Source of the DNA: Pseudomonas thivervalensis
GTDB lineage: Bacteria; Pseudomonadota; Gammaproteobacteria; Pseudomonadales; Pseudomonadaceae
Direction of reading: 5' to 3'
Assembly (NCBI RefSeq): GCF_001269655.1
Contig: NZ_LHVE01000006.1
Coordinates: 1 to 64,000, forward strand
DNA: 64,000 nucleotides
In this document: piece by piece, positions 16,701 through 25,380 of the stretch
Numbering within the stretch: position 1 is the stretch's first letter
Layout: the number at the start of each line of letters is the position of its first letter
Program-made: the position numbers and the translations under genes
Notes under the pieces: generated by a model
The model's input: only the letters and a program-made list of their open reading frames with translations
What the model was told of the DNA's origin: nothing
Databases searched by the model: none

Positions 16701-18830
16701 AGCCTTGTTCAGCAGCACAAAGCGTGTGTCGGCAATCTCACCCACCGGGTAGAGCCGCACGCCATCGTGGTAGCGCAGCGTCAAACCCTCTGGCCATCCT
16801 GGTAGATGGACGAGCGTCTGGACGATACGAAAATGCCTGCCCCCCGGTGCTTCACCGCGGCGCAGGCGCCCAATGGCGTGCCTCAGCCATTGCCAGTTCC
16901 GCGCCTCGTCCAAGGCATCGGCCAGTATGGCCGGCATCGGCCTCCCCTCGACTTGCAGGTAGCGCAAATGCGCCTCGCTGATGCCGACCTGCCGCTGCAG
17001 GGTCAGGAGCGCATTATCGTCGAGATCGGCGGGCGTCTCGGCAAAGGTCCGCAGCAAGGCCAGGTTATCGCGCTGCATCGGGTTGCGATGGGCCCACTGC
17101 CAGCCGCGGGCGCGACTCCATTCCAGTGGCGGCCTCACGCCTCGATGCCCGGCCGGCAGGCGCAGGTTCAGGGCGTCCTGTGTACCTTCCACTTCAAAAT
17201 AACGGTCCTCGATGCGCACCCACGCCTCGTCTGTGGTGCGCCAGACACCCCAGGCGTCCTGCTCGGCCTCAATGGGGGGCTGGCGTTGCGCTTCGAAGGC
17301 CCTGACGTCGCCATTCCACAAGCGGGTGGTGCCGTCGCCCACTGGCATCGGTTCAACGGATCCACCGACGAACCCCAGGTAGGCGCCCTGAGCGATCCCG
17401 AACAGCACGTTGAAGATATGCTCGATGCCTTCCTGCGCGTGACCTTGGTTGAACGCCTGGATGCCTTCGAAAACTTCGTACACCAGGCGCACCCCGCCGA
17501 CCACTGCGGCAGTCATGCCGATGGGCGCGCAGAACGGGAAGAAGGTCGCGGCAACCATCAGCGAACGCTCGACAAGGCTCTCCCAGTAGTCGAGTCGAGC
17601 CAGTAGCGCGCGCCAGTCCTGGTCCTTGGTCGGAACCATCAGCGCAGAGGCGTTGGTTAAGGCATGGCCACGCCATTCGTGGTAGCAAGCGTGCCAATGA
17701 TCCTCGCGCAGGTCTTTCACGTCCCAGGCTACCTTGGGGGTGGGTATCCGAATCCGTCGATGATTGCCGTCCTCGCCCGGCTCGCCCTCGCGCCAACCGG
17801 TGACGCGCGCATGAATTTCCTGGAAGAGATTGAGGTTGTCCGTCACCCTCCACTCCACTTGATCATGCAGCGCCGTGCCCAGGCTGGCCTGCAGACGCAA
17901 CGGGAGATAATGCATCAAACCCTGGCGATAGCGGCGTTTGCGCAGCCGTTCGGTGAGCTCCGCCGACAGCGCCTGTAAGCTGGGGAACTGCTTGAGGGGC
18001 GCCACGGTGTCATGGGGCATGTGCAAGACAATCGGGCGAACGCCTTGGGCGTTGCCCTTCAGTCCCCAATATACCCGGACGCCGAACAAGGGCGCCGACA
18101 GCAACTCCAGCGCCTTGACCTCACAGGCCAGGGAAGCAACGGGCCGGTCCTCGAGATGAACGCCTACATGGGCCAGCAGCCGCTCACCGGTTTCATCCAG
18201 ACGCCCTTCCAGCTTGGCTTCGTAGGCGTCATAGGCAAGCTGGCTGCGTGCATACGCCATGTAGGCCTTGGCAATGGCGGGCACCTCATCGGCAATACGA
18301 GGCATTTTCCGTTCGAGCACGTGGCGGTAGGCTCCACCCACATCCATGCGGCGGCAGAGGCTGGCGAAGCTGGCCGGGGTCATGTTCAACGTCACGGTGT
18401 CCGACTGGGCGTCCCCTTGCTGGAACTCCCCCCGCCGGCCCTGGATGAAAAGCTCGCCCTTGTTATCGAAATCGCTACCGGCGACCGCGTCGGCCGGAGG
18501 GTAGTTGCGCATGGCTGCTTCGAGCACCGACAGCGAAGGGTCGTTGACGAAGGAGCTTCGCCTGACCCTGGCCCGACGCACCGCGTCCGCCACCGTGCCG
18601 GCACCGTTCATACGGCTCCAGTCCTGGATCTGCGGCTGGGCCTTGAGCCGATCGAGGGTGAACGCATAAGGGCCCGGCAAATCGACGAGCAGCGCATTGA
18701 GCACATCACTGTCGCGCTGCAATTGTCGGGTGAGTGCTTTGAAACGCGCCTGCCGGGCCCGTGTGGCCCGCTTCAACCACGCGGGCAGCCTGGCCTGGAT
18801 AAAAGCGACATGAGTATCTTGGGTAGACAT
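13722..18830 (-). CDS. Giant leucine-rich-repeat protein, dermonecrotic-toxin-like
   Basis: A protein of 1702 residues. It starts MSTQDTHVAFIQARLPAWLK, resembling N-termini of Pseudomonas proteins with a dermonecrotic-toxin-like (DUF6543) region. A hydrophobic stretch near FFPFCAPIGMTAAVVGG followed by VYEVFEGIQAFNQGHAQEG is also typical of them. Residues about 1100-1390 are leucine-rich repeats (FPNIDTLNLPGNHLTTVP; LPDLRALDLSRCGLRL; SDMFILDLRSNRISNI). Relatives often end in a NEL ubiquitin-ligase domain with a catalytic Cys. Here no Cys occurs after residue about 1289, so that activity is unlikely. The start is fixed by GGAGG before ATG 18830. No signal peptide or secretion genes are nearby. 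A secreted effector or competition toxin is inference. Confidence 0.75.
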   Translation of the reverse strand: MSTQDTHVAFIQARLPAWLKRATRARQARFKALTRQLQRDSDVLNALLVDLPGPYAFTLDRLKAQPQIQDWSRMNGAGTVADAVRRARVRRSSFVNDPSLSVLEAAMRNYPPADAVAGSDFDNKGELFIQGRRGEFQQGDAQSDTVTLNMTPASFASLCRRMDVGGAYRHVLERKMPRIADEVPAIAKAYMAYARSQLAYDAYEAKLEGRLDETGERLLAHVGVHLEDRPVASLACEVKALELLSAPLFGVRVYWGLKGNAQGVRPIVLHMPHDTVAPLKQFPSLQALSAELTERLRKRRYRQGLMHYLPLRLQASLGTALHDQVEWRVTDNLNLFQEIHARVTGWREGEPGEDGNHRRIRIPTPKVAWDVKDLREDHWHACYHEWRGHALTNASALMVPTKDQDWRALLARLDYWESLVERSLMVAATFFPFCAPIGMTAAVVGGVRLVYEVFEGIQAFNQGHAQEGIEHIFNVLFGIAQGAYLGFVGGSVEPMPVGDGTTRLWNGDVRAFEAQRQPPIEAEQDAWGVWRTTDEAWVRIEDRYFEVEGTQDALNLRLPAGHRGVRPPLEWSRARGWQWAHRNPMQRDNLALLRTFAETPADLDDNALLTLQRQVGISEAHLRYLQVEGRPMPAILADALDEARNWQWLRHAIGRLRRGEAPGGRHFRIVQTLVHLPGWPEGLTLRYHDGVRLYPVGEIADTRFVLLNKADLEHDAWAARILGSLSLDEQSVLLGQRSFGLRPLERSRLLAGRWAGYLERNATRVTAAMARRAGRDPLATVLTRTFPNLPDSIANELVHEVSGHDRLRLLEGKVAENLGKQCAEALRELRLTRALRALERGESTVDRDRIVMGLLGNAPSLQAQVHLRLWLRELHDPITVGEQGPLKTIRQEGEMYRPFDETGEELAGAMSLEEALLRALSDDARQALGLNIWEADELRSQLLAQALDDRQGLRPYLSMKRLGSVGSRPQWLNGHLVYPLSGRGRLPLQDWRGSLEQRLERLYPSHGGNSLVQLRASLTEQAEREGISLGDLVGRLENEWTALDDGLRQWADHEGFHHPNEQQYDRETLLAQRNGVARELRRAWRRAPDPGREGSEQALRLGSFDIGRLPPINARFEHIRSLMLSHMGLSEDPSDFLRLFPNIDTLNLPGNHLTTVPVAAGELRSLVELSMDSNPLHLHANAFAPLTGAEPPSQIWTLGLSGISSGPETGASAELIAAIDSLAALPALREVVWAENLHFTPEQLQALTRLPDLRALDLSRCGLRLDEEGSAFLRTATGLEDLRLSENNCRDLPDLPELTSLYELELARTGLDRVPALALAVLSRHSSDMFILDLRSNRISNIQDDLLPSLNRLPDRDSLGLWLDDNPLPSVQIQALRAIYPESFQYTVDDWLYISPSLQRALEVARDDPGMRSFIDWFSAGIRNTDAQTPVGLSFGDRQRAAAVLQHYIGYQNAHDPLPMLVGDFNQQLGQLRTRLQARILDRQAPDLAELEMHFTLFESVMRARLARGGVPYASFLAEHYAYWNHALTERYPDLAQRQVHMTRDAFIDWLSDAQDTFNSNDQTPRVGEMTWRPYLGLMSRDWSEGLAFWETLDDDLVDAFSEPVNPSRWPQVMLDNLAQPDANLPSPLESVTQGDRIVWHRVGLEAVADVDWATGQPVMLTEDQLRRTMAIYRSVKSREVEALVRRITSGLVSPWWAPGSL

Positions 18831-18858
18831 GATGGACCTCCTTCCTTGGGGTCGATGG

Positions 18859-18872
18859 AGCATTCGAATGCT
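18859..18872. promoter_or_regulatory. 14-bp perfect palindrome upstream of the LRR gene
   Basis: AGCATTCGAATGCT is a perfect palindrome 28 bases upstream of the LRR gene start, just before its ribosome-binding site. It could be an operator or a leader hairpin. No regulator is assigned. Confidence 0.3.
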
Positions 18873-19040
18873 GAAGTGCACGGAACTGAAGCGCCTGCGA
18901 TGCTCGCGAAAACCAGCGCCTTTTGAAACCGTCGAACCGTTGCAAGGGGTTGCGAGGCGCGCAGGCATGTCGTTCCGTGGCGAGGGGATGGGCTGAGGCG
19001 ACAGCCTTTGCGCGGGTTTCCGGCCTTTGGATCTTCGTGC

Positions 19041-19979
19041 TTACACCGCCGCCCGGCTGCGCAGTAGATCGATGAACAGGCCCAATTCCCGGCTCACCGG
19101 TTCGCCCTTGCGTCGCAGCAACCCGAACGGTGCCAGTTGCACGTCCAGCGCCACCGGTAACGCCACCACCAGGCCCATCTTCAAGTAGTCGCGCAAGGCG
19201 GTTTCCGAAAGCACCATGATCGCATCGGTCAGTTGAATCAGTTGCTGCATGGAATACACCGAGCTGCACTCGATGATGTCCGCTGGAATCGGCAACGCCA
19301 GACGTTGCAAAGCCTGGTCGAGACCAATGCGCGCCGGGCTGGTTTCCGGTTGCAGGATCCACGGCCAGTCGCTGACCAGTTCGGCCAGCGTCAGTTTTTT
19401 GCGTCGGGCCAAAGGGTGTCCGGCGTGGACCACCACCAGTAATCGTTCATTGCCCAGTTGTTCGAAATCATAGTGCTCGCTGTCCGTGGCGGCATTGCGC
19501 CGGGCGATGGCCAGGTCGATACGGCCTTGCTCCAGCAACTGGATCACCTGGTCGCTGGTATCGCCCATGATGCGAATGCGCAACTGCGGGTTGAGGGCCT
19601 TGATGCGGGCGATGGAGTCCATGACCAGGTCCGGCGCCGCGCCCATGATCGTGCCGATCGACAAGTAACCGTAACCGCCCTGCTGACGTGCCAGCAGGTC
19701 TTCGGCGCAGCGATCCAGGCCGCTCAAGGCTGACTCGGCGAAACGGATCAACTCCTGGCCCAAGGCGGTCGGGCGCATCCCCCGGGGCAACCGCTCGAAC
19801 AGGTCGCAACCGAACATGTCCTCGATCTCGTGCAACATCCGGGTCGCCGCCGGTTGCGACATGTTCAGGCTCTGGGAGGCGCGATGCAGATTCTGGCTGG
19901 CACTGAGGGCGACCAGCATGTGCAGGTGTTTGTAGCGCAGGCGATTGAACAGGCTGCGGGACAGCACGGGATGGGTCAT
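19041..19979 (-). CDS. LysR family regulator of the rhamnonate genes
   Basis: A 312-residue LysR-type regulator. The N-terminal winged helix-turn-helix reads LHMLVALSASQNLHRASQSL then MSQPAATRMLHEIEDMFGCDLFERLPRG. The remainder is a substrate-binding-like effector domain. I chose the ATG at 19979 (MTHPVLSRSLFNRLRYKHL); the frame upstream of it crosses the divergent transporter promoter and is not coding. Its position opposite the rhamnonate operon, with a LysR-type dyad in the 123-base gap, indicates that it controls that operon. The inducer is probably L-rhamnonate or a downstream intermediate. Confidence 0.9.
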   Translation of the reverse strand: MTHPVLSRSLFNRLRYKHLHMLVALSASQNLHRASQSLNMSQPAATRMLHEIEDMFGCDLFERLPRGMRPTALGQELIRFAESALSGLDRCAEDLLARQQGGYGYLSIGTIMGAAPDLVMDSIARIKALNPQLRIRIMGDTSDQVIQLLEQGRIDLAIARRNAATDSEHYDFEQLGNERLLVVVHAGHPLARRKKLTLAELVSDWPWILQPETSPARIGLDQALQRLALPIPADIIECSSVYSMQQLIQLTDAIMVLSETALRDYLKMGLVVALPVALDVQLAPFGLLRRKGEPVSRELGLFIDLLRSRAAV

Positions 19980-19994
19980 CGAGGGCCTCTTGAT

Positions 19995-20013
19995 CGATAC
20001 CGTGAGGGTATCG
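19995..20013. promoter_or_regulatory. LysR-type operator between regulator and rhamnonate operon
   Basis: CGATACC-GTGAG-GGTATCG is a perfect 7-5-7 inverted repeat that contains the T-N11-A core of LysR boxes. It lies 16 bases before the LysR start and 90 bases before the transporter start, the usual place for a shared activation/autoregulation site. Confidence 0.65.
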
Positions 20014-20102
20014 CTTGTTAGCGAAATTCGATTTGTAACGCATCGATCGCCCGCCGTACAGTCCAGCCCATAAGAACAAATACCTGCTAAAGGAACCCCG
20101 CG

Positions 20103-21398
20103 ATGAAGACTCTTCCTGCGTCTGTGCTGGCCAAGATTTCCTGGCGCCTGCTGCCCTTCCTGTTGCTGATGTACATCATGGCGTTCCTCGACCGCGCCAA
20201 CGTCGGGTTCGCCAAACAGGCCTTCCAGGCCGATACCGGTATTGGTGACGCGGCCTTCGCGTTTGGCGCCGGGGTGTTCTTTGCCGGGTACGCCTTGTTG
20301 GAGGTGCCGAGCAACTTGATCCTGCACCGCGTCGGCGCCCGGTTATGGATGTGCCGGATCATGGTCACCTGGGGCCTGGTATCGGCGGCCATGGTCTTTG
20401 CTCACAACGAAACGAGTTTCTACGTGCTGCGCTTCTTGCTCGGCGTGGCGGAAGCCGGATTTTTTCCCGGTGTCATCCTCTATCTCACCTACTGGTTCCC
20501 CTCCGCGGCCCGGGGCAAGGCCATGGGCTTCTTCTATTTCGGCGCGCCACTGGCGTTCATCTTCGGCAGCCCGCTGTCGGGGCTCTTGTTGGAGCTCGAC
20601 GGCTTTGCTGGCGTCCATGGCTGGCAGTGGTTGTTCGCCGTTGAAGGCCTGATGGCCTCGGCCGTCGGCATCTGGGCCTATTGGTACCTGGACAACCGCC
20701 CTGCCGACGCAAAATGGCTGACGGTCGAAGAACGCCAACAGGTCCAGGCGCTGCTCGACGCCGAGGATCAGCACAAACAATCCCACGGCCGGAGCCTGCT
20801 CAGCGTGTTGTGCCAACCCTCGGTGTTGTACCTGTGCCTGATCTACCTGCTGATCCAGGCCAGTGTTTATGGCGTGGTGTTTTACTTGCCGACCCAGGTC
20901 GGTGGCCTGCTGGGCAGTAAGGTCGGGCTCATGGTGGGGCTGGTCACGGCAATCCCATGGATCTGCGCCCTGTGCGCGGCCTATCTGATTCCCGGCTACA
21001 GCGACCGCACCGGTCAGCGGCGGCGCACTGCTGCGCTGACCCTGCTCATGGCCGCCGCGGGTATCGCCTGTTCGGTGAGCGTGTCCAGTCCACTGCTGGG
21101 CATCATCGCCCTGTGCTTCGCCGCCTCCGGTTTCATCGCCGTACAACCGGTGTTCTGGACCTTTCCGTCCAGCTACCTGGCCGGCAGCGCGGCGGCGGCG
21201 GGCATCGCGCTGATCAACTCCTTTGGCGCCCTTGGCGGCTTTATCGCCCCGGTGCTGAAGAACTGGGCCGAAGACGCCTTCCACTCCCCCGCCGCGGGTC
21301 TCTATCTGCTCGCCATGACCACCGTTATCGCCGCGTTGCTGGTGCTGGGCATCCACTCGCCCGGTCAACGCGCTTCGAAGACGCCAGCCACTGTTTAA
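20103..21398 (+). CDS. MFS transporter, anion:cation symporter family (probable rhamnonate uptake)
   Basis: This 431-residue inner-membrane transporter is predicted to have 12 helices. The N-terminus [25 protein letters not shown] is characteristic of the ACS branch of the major facilitator superfamily, which includes hexuronate, galactonate, tartrate and rhamnonate permeases. Other family marks are [23 protein letters not shown] and [10 protein letters not shown]. It is the first gene of a four-gene operon ending in aldehyde oxidation, so L-rhamnonate or a close acid sugar is the probable substrate. AAAGGAAC precedes the ATG. Confidence 0.88.
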   Translation: MKTLPASVLAKISWRLLPFLLLMYIMAFLDRANVGFAKQAFQADTGIGDAAFAFGAGVFFAGYALLEVPSNLILHRVGARLWMCRIMVTWGLVSAAMVFAHNETSFYVLRFLLGVAEAGFFPGVILYLTYWFPSAARGKAMGFFYFGAPLAFIFGSPLSGLLLELDGFAGVHGWQWLFAVEGLMASAVGIWAYWYLDNRPADAKWLTVEERQQVQALLDAEDQHKQSHGRSLLSVLCQPSVLYLCLIYLLIQASVYGVVFYLPTQVGGLLGSKVGLMVGLVTAIPWICALCAAYLIPGYSDRTGQRRRTAALTLLMAAAGIACSVSVSSPLLGIIALCFAASGFIAVQPVFWTFPSSYLAGSAAAAGIALINSFGALGGFIAPVLKNWAEDAFHSPAAGLYLLAMTTVIAALLVLGIHSPGQRASKTPATV

Positions 21399-21415
21399 CT
21401 CAAGGAGCTGCACAC

Positions 21416-22600
21416 ATGGGTATTCCCACCATCAAACACGTTCGCGCCTTCGTGCTTCGAGGCGGCGGCGCGGACTATCACGACCAGGCCGACGGCCACT
21501 GGATCGACGATCACATCGCCACGCCCATGAGCAAGTACCCGGACTACCGTCAGAGCCGCCGCAGTTTTGGCATCAATGTACTGGGCACCCTGGTCGTGGA
21601 GATCGAGGCCAGCGATGGCACCATCGGGTTCGCCGTGACCACCGGTGGCGAGCCCGCGGCCTACATCGTTGAAAAGCACCTGGCACGATTCATCGAAGGC
21701 GCCCGGGTGACCGACATCGAAAAAATCTGGGACCAGATGTACCAGTCGACGCTCTACTACGGGCGCAAGGGCCTGGTGATCAACACGATATCCGGCGTGG
21801 ACCTGGCGCTCTGGGATTTGCTGGGCAAGATCCGCCAGGAGCCGGTGCATCAGTTGCTTGGCGGCGCAGTGCGCGACGAATTGCAGTTCTACGCCACCGG
21901 CGCACGGCCGGACCTGGCGCAAAAAATGGGTTTCATCGGCGGCAAGATGCCTTTGCATCACGGTCCGGCCGAAGGCGAGGAAGGCCTGCGCAAGAATCTC
22001 GAAGCCCTGGCGACCATGCGCGAACGGGTCGGTCCGGATTTCTGGCTGATGCTCGATTGCTGGATGAGCCTGGACGTCAACTACGCCACCCGGCTCGCAA
22101 CCGCAGCCCATGAATACGGACTCAAATGGATCGAAGAAGCGTTGCCGCCCGATGATTACTGGGGCTACGCGGCCCTGCGCAACAATGTGCCCAAGGGCAT
22201 GCTGGTGACCACCGGTGAGCATGAGGCCACTCGCTGGGGCTTTCGCATGCTGCTGGAGATGGGTTGCTGCGACATCATCCAGCCGGACGTTGGCTGGTGC
22301 GGCGGCCTCACCGAACTGGTGAAGATCTCGGCCCTGGCCGACGCCCACAACGCGTTGGTGATCCCCCACGGTTCCTCGGTCTACAGCTATCACTTCGTTG
22401 CCACTCGGCATAACAGCCCGTTCGCCGAATTCCTGATGATGGCGCCCAAGGCGGACGAAGTGGTGCCGATGTTCCATCCGCAACTGTTGGGCGAACCCGT
22501 GCCGGTGGAAGGCCGCATGCGCCTGTCGGTCCTTGACCAGCCGGGCTTCGGCGTGACGCTCAATCCGGACTGCCCGTTGCACCGGCCTTATCACCGCTAA
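21416..22600 (+). CDS. rhmD: L-rhamnonate dehydratase
   Basis: A 394-residue enolase-superfamily acid-sugar dehydratase converting L-rhamnonate to 2-keto-3-deoxy-L-rhamnonate. The sequence follows the RhmD subgroup: [20 protein letters not shown] at the N-terminus, a metal-ligand series in [25 protein letters not shown] and [12 protein letters not shown], then catalytic-His regions in [15 protein letters not shown] and [19 protein letters not shown] precedes the ATG at 21416. The neighbouring aldolase and aldehyde dehydrogenase take the product onward. Confidence 0.93.
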   Translation: MGIPTIKHVRAFVLRGGGADYHDQADGHWIDDHIATPMSKYPDYRQSRRSFGINVLGTLVVEIEASDGTIGFAVTTGGEPAAYIVEKHLARFIEGARVTDIEKIWDQMYQSTLYYGRKGLVINTISGVDLALWDLLGKIRQEPVHQLLGGAVRDELQFYATGARPDLAQKMGFIGGKMPLHHGPAEGEEGLRKNLEALATMRERVGPDFWLMLDCWMSLDVNYATRLATAAHEYGLKWIEEALPPDDYWGYAALRNNVPKGMLVTTGEHEATRWGFRMLLEMGCCDIIQPDVGWCGGLTELVKISALADAHNALVIPHGSSVYSYHFVATRHNSPFAEFLMMAPKADEVVPMFHPQLLGEPVPVEGRMRLSVLDQPGFGVTLNPDCPLHRPYHR

Positions 22601-22612
22601 AGGAGTACGCCA

Positions 22613-23413
22613 ATGAACCTGCCTCGCAACGCCTTCAAGGCGGCGCTTACCTCAACGCAGACCCAGTACGGGATCTGGGCCGGTTTCGCCAACGGTTACG
22701 CCGCCGAGATCATCGCCGGCACCGGTTACGACTGGATGTTGATCGATGGCGAACACGCGCCGAACACCGTACCCAGTGTGCTAGGCCAGCTCCAGGCCGT
22801 CGCGCCTTATACCACCGCACCCGTGGTCCGGGCGGTGACCGACGACGCCAACCTGATCAAGCAACTGCTGGACGTCGGCGCCCAGACCTTGATGATCCCC
22901 ATGGTCGAAACCGCTGAGCAGGCCCAGTCCCTGGTGCGTGCCATGCGTTATCCGCCCCATGGCATTCGCGGCGTGGGCGGTGGCCTGACCCGTGCCACGC
23001 GTTGGGACGGTGTGCCGGACTACCTCACCAGCGCCCATGAGGAACTGTGCCTGATCGTCCAGGTGGAATCGCGCATCGGCGTGGAAAACGTCGAAGCCAT
23101 CGCGTCTGTCGAGGGCGTGGACGCGGTGTTCATCGGTCCCGCAGACCTGTCCATCGGACTCGGCCATGCAGGCAACCCCGGCCATCCCGAGGTGCAGGAA
23201 CGCATCCACCACGCGGTCGATGCCACCCTCGCGGCAGGCAAGGCCTGCGGCATCCTGGCGCCCAACGAAGCCGATGCGCGTCGTTATCAGGATTGGGGCT
23301 GCCAGTTCATCGCCGTGGCCATCGACATCAGCCTGCTGCGCCAGAGCGCCCAGGCCACCCTCGCCCGCTATCGCGAACCGGGTACCTCTCAGACGCCCTC
23401 GCGCACGTATTGA
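22613..23413 (+). CDS. rhmA: 2-keto-3-deoxy-L-rhamnonate aldolase
   Basis: A 266-residue class II aldolase of the HpcH/HpaI family. Visible motifs are YDWMLIDGEHAPN (base and substrate site), IPMVETAEQAQSLVRAMRYP, VQVESRIGVENVEAI (metal Glu) and DAVFIGPADLSIGLG (metal Asp). It cleaves 2-keto-3-deoxy-L-rhamnonate to pyruvate and L-lactaldehyde. The family is promiscuous, so the name rests largely on the adjacent RhmD and lactaldehyde dehydrogenase genes; spacing of 12 bases on each side shows one operon. Confidence 0.9.
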   Translation: MNLPRNAFKAALTSTQTQYGIWAGFANGYAAEIIAGTGYDWMLIDGEHAPNTVPSVLGQLQAVAPYTTAPVVRAVTDDANLIKQLLDVGAQTLMIPMVETAEQAQSLVRAMRYPPHGIRGVGGGLTRATRWDGVPDYLTSAHEELCLIVQVESRIGVENVEAIASVEGVDAVFIGPADLSIGLGHAGNPGHPEVQERIHHAVDATLAAGKACGILAPNEADARRYQDWGCQFIAVAIDISLLRQSAQATLARYREPGTSQTPSRTY

Positions 23414-23425
23414 AAGGAGCAGTCC

Positions 23426-24859
23426 ATGTCATCCGTTCCCGTGTACCAGAACTTCATCAACGGCCGATTCACCCACAGCGAAGCGCACCTGGACGTATTC
23501 AACCCCGCTACCGGCGCCCTGCTGTCCCGTGTCCCGGCTTCCGCCACCGCTGACGTCGACCAGGCTCTGGCCGCCGCCCGTGCGGCCCAGCAAGACTGGT
23601 CGGCCAAACCGGCCATCGAGCGCGCCGGTCACCTGCGCCGCATCGCCGCCAAACTGCGGGAAAACGTTGCGCACCTGGCCCGCACCATCACCCTGGAACA
23701 AGGCAAGATCAGCGCCCTGGCCGAAGTCGAGGTGAACTTCACCGCCGATTATCTCGACTACATGGCCGAGTGGGCCCGCCGCATCGAAGGCGAAATCATC
23801 ACCAGCGACCGCCCCGGGGAGAATATCTTCCTGTTTCGCAAACCCTTGGGCGTGGTCGCCGGGATCCTGCCGTGGAACTTTCCGTTCTTTTTGATTGCCC
23901 GCAAGATGGCGCCGGCGCTGTTGACCGGCAACACCATTGTCATCAAGCCCAGTGAAGAAACCCCGAACAACTGCTTCGAATTTGCCCGGCTGGTGGCCGA
24001 AACCGACCTGCCGCCCGGCGTATTCAACGTGGTGTGTGGCGACGGCCAGGTCGGTGCGGCCTTGAGCGGTCACAAAGGCGTGGACATGATCAGTTTCACC
24101 GGCAGCGTGGACACCGGCTCGCGGATCATGACCGCGGCGGCGGCGAACATCACCAAACTCAACCTGGAGTTGGGCGGCAAGGCCCCCGCCATTGTGCTGG
24201 CGGACGCCGACCTGGCGCTGGCGGTCAAGGCCATTCGCGACTCCCGGATCATCAACACCGGGCAGGTCTGCAACTGTGCCGAGCGGGTCTACGTGGAGCG
24301 CAAGGTCGCCGATCAATTCATCGAGCGCATCAGCGCCGCCATGTCAGCCACCCGCTACGGTGATCCGCTGGCCGAGCCAGACGTGGAAATGGGCCCGTTG
24401 ATCAATCGCCAGGGCCTGGACAACGTCGAACGCAAGGTGCGCACCGCCCTCAACCAGGGTGCCAGCCTGATCAGTGGCGGCAGCGTGGCGGACCGCCCCG
24501 ATGGTTTTCATTTCCAACCCACCGTATTGGCCGGTTGCAACGCATCGATGGAAATCATGCGTGAAGAAATCTTCGGTCCGGTACTGCCCATTCAGATCAT
24601 CGATGACCTGGACGAAGCGATCGCCCTGGCCAATGACTGCGACTATGGCCTGACCTCGTCGGTCTACACCCGGGACCTGGGCCGCGCCATGCACGCCATT
24701 CGGGGCCTGGACTTTGGTGAAACCTACGTCAACCGGGAAAACTTCGAAGCCATGCAGGGGTTTCATGCCGGGGTCCGCAAGTCCGGGGTCGGTGGGGCCG
24801 ATGGCAAGCATGGCTTGTATGAATACACCCATACCCACGCGGTGTACTTGCAAAGCTGA
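23426..24859 (+). CDS. aldA: Lactaldehyde dehydrogenase
   Basis: A 477-residue NAD-dependent aldehyde dehydrogenase resembling AldA (lactaldehyde/glycolaldehyde). Motifs are GILPWNFPFFLIARKMAPAL (cofactor site), SFTGSVDTG, the general-base Glu in LNLELGGKAPAIV and the nucleophile Cys in IINTGQVCNCAERVY. It completes the operon by oxidising L-lactaldehyde to L-lactate. Start ATG at 23426 follows GAAAGGAG. It ends before a convergent copper-protein gene. Confidence 0.92.
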   Translation: MSSVPVYQNFINGRFTHSEAHLDVFNPATGALLSRVPASATADVDQALAAARAAQQDWSAKPAIERAGHLRRIAAKLRENVAHLARTITLEQGKISALAEVEVNFTADYLDYMAEWARRIEGEIITSDRPGENIFLFRKPLGVVAGILPWNFPFFLIARKMAPALLTGNTIVIKPSEETPNNCFEFARLVAETDLPPGVFNVVCGDGQVGAALSGHKGVDMISFTGSVDTGSRIMTAAAANITKLNLELGGKAPAIVLADADLALAVKAIRDSRIINTGQVCNCAERVYVERKVADQFIERISAAMSATRYGDPLAEPDVEMGPLINRQGLDNVERKVRTALNQGASLISGGSVADRPDGFHFQPTVLAGCNASMEIMREEIFGPVLPIQIIDDLDEAIALANDCDYGLTSSVYTRDLGRAMHAIRGLDFGETYVNRENFEAMQGFHAGVRKSGVGGADGKHGLYEYTHTHAVYLQS

Positions 24860-24874
24860 CCGGCAATGAAGCGT

Positions 24875-24921
24875 GGCCAGGCCAGATGTTGACCCGTTCA
24901 GGACCCGCGCCTGGCCTGGCC
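24875..24921. terminator. Inverted repeat between convergent genes
   Basis: GGCCAGGCCAG (24875-24885) and CTGGCCTGGCC (24911-24921) are perfect complements separated by 25 bases, right after the aldA stop. There is no U run, so intrinsic termination is uncertain. It may act as a 3'-end stabilising hairpin. Confidence 0.35.
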
Positions 24922-24928
24922 GTACCCG

Positions 24929-25255
24929 TCAGGCTGCCATACGCTCACACGCCTCGGCGCAAGACCGGCAAGCGCTTGCGCACGCCTGGCAGTGTTCCGC
25001 TTGGTGCTTGCCGCACTCCTCGCCACACGCACGGCAAATCGCCGCACACACGCCGCACAGTTGTGCGGCGACAGGGCTGTCGCGCTTCATGAGTGTGGCC
25101 GCGAGCCGACAAAGGTCGGCGCAGTCACGGTCCAGCTCGATGCACCTGGCCATCATTTGTACGCTCTGTTCACGCAGGCAAGCTGCGGCGCAGGCTTCAC
25201 AGGCCATGGCACACGCAACGCATTCGGCGATGCAGGCCTCGTAACGACTGTTCAT
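24929..25255 (-). CDS. Cysteine-rich four-helix-bundle copper-binding protein
   Basis: A 108-residue protein with 19 cysteines spaced as CxxxC and CxxC along four amphipathic helices (EACIAECVACAMACEACAAAC; LCGVCAAICRACGEEC; CQACASACRSCAEAC). This is the pattern of DUF326 / copper storage proteins (Csp), in which Cys residues lining the bundle bind many Cu(I) ions. There is no signal peptide, so it corresponds to the cytosolic Csp3-like type. I chose ATG 25255 (MNSRYEACIAEC); the open frame upstream has no coding character. No copper regulator or pump is adjacent. Confidence 0.88.
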   Translation of the reverse strand: MNSRYEACIAECVACAMACEACAAACLREQSVQMMARCIELDRDCADLCRLAATLMKRDSPVAAQLCGVCAAICRACGEECGKHQAEHCQACASACRSCAEACERMAA

Positions 25256-25380
25256 GGGGAATCTCCTGTTGCGAAGGTCGATTGGGCGGGTTGTACCGCG
25301 CCCGGACAGGGGCGGTATAAGGTCCGACTCGGCCGGCAATCCGGAGGTTTCGAAAGAAAAATTACAATTTTGTCAGCCGC

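Noticed and set aside
19980..20327. Longer start for the LysR gene at 20327
   Set aside because: The extension overlaps the divergent transporter gene and the LysR box; the helix-turn-helix is correctly placed from 19979.
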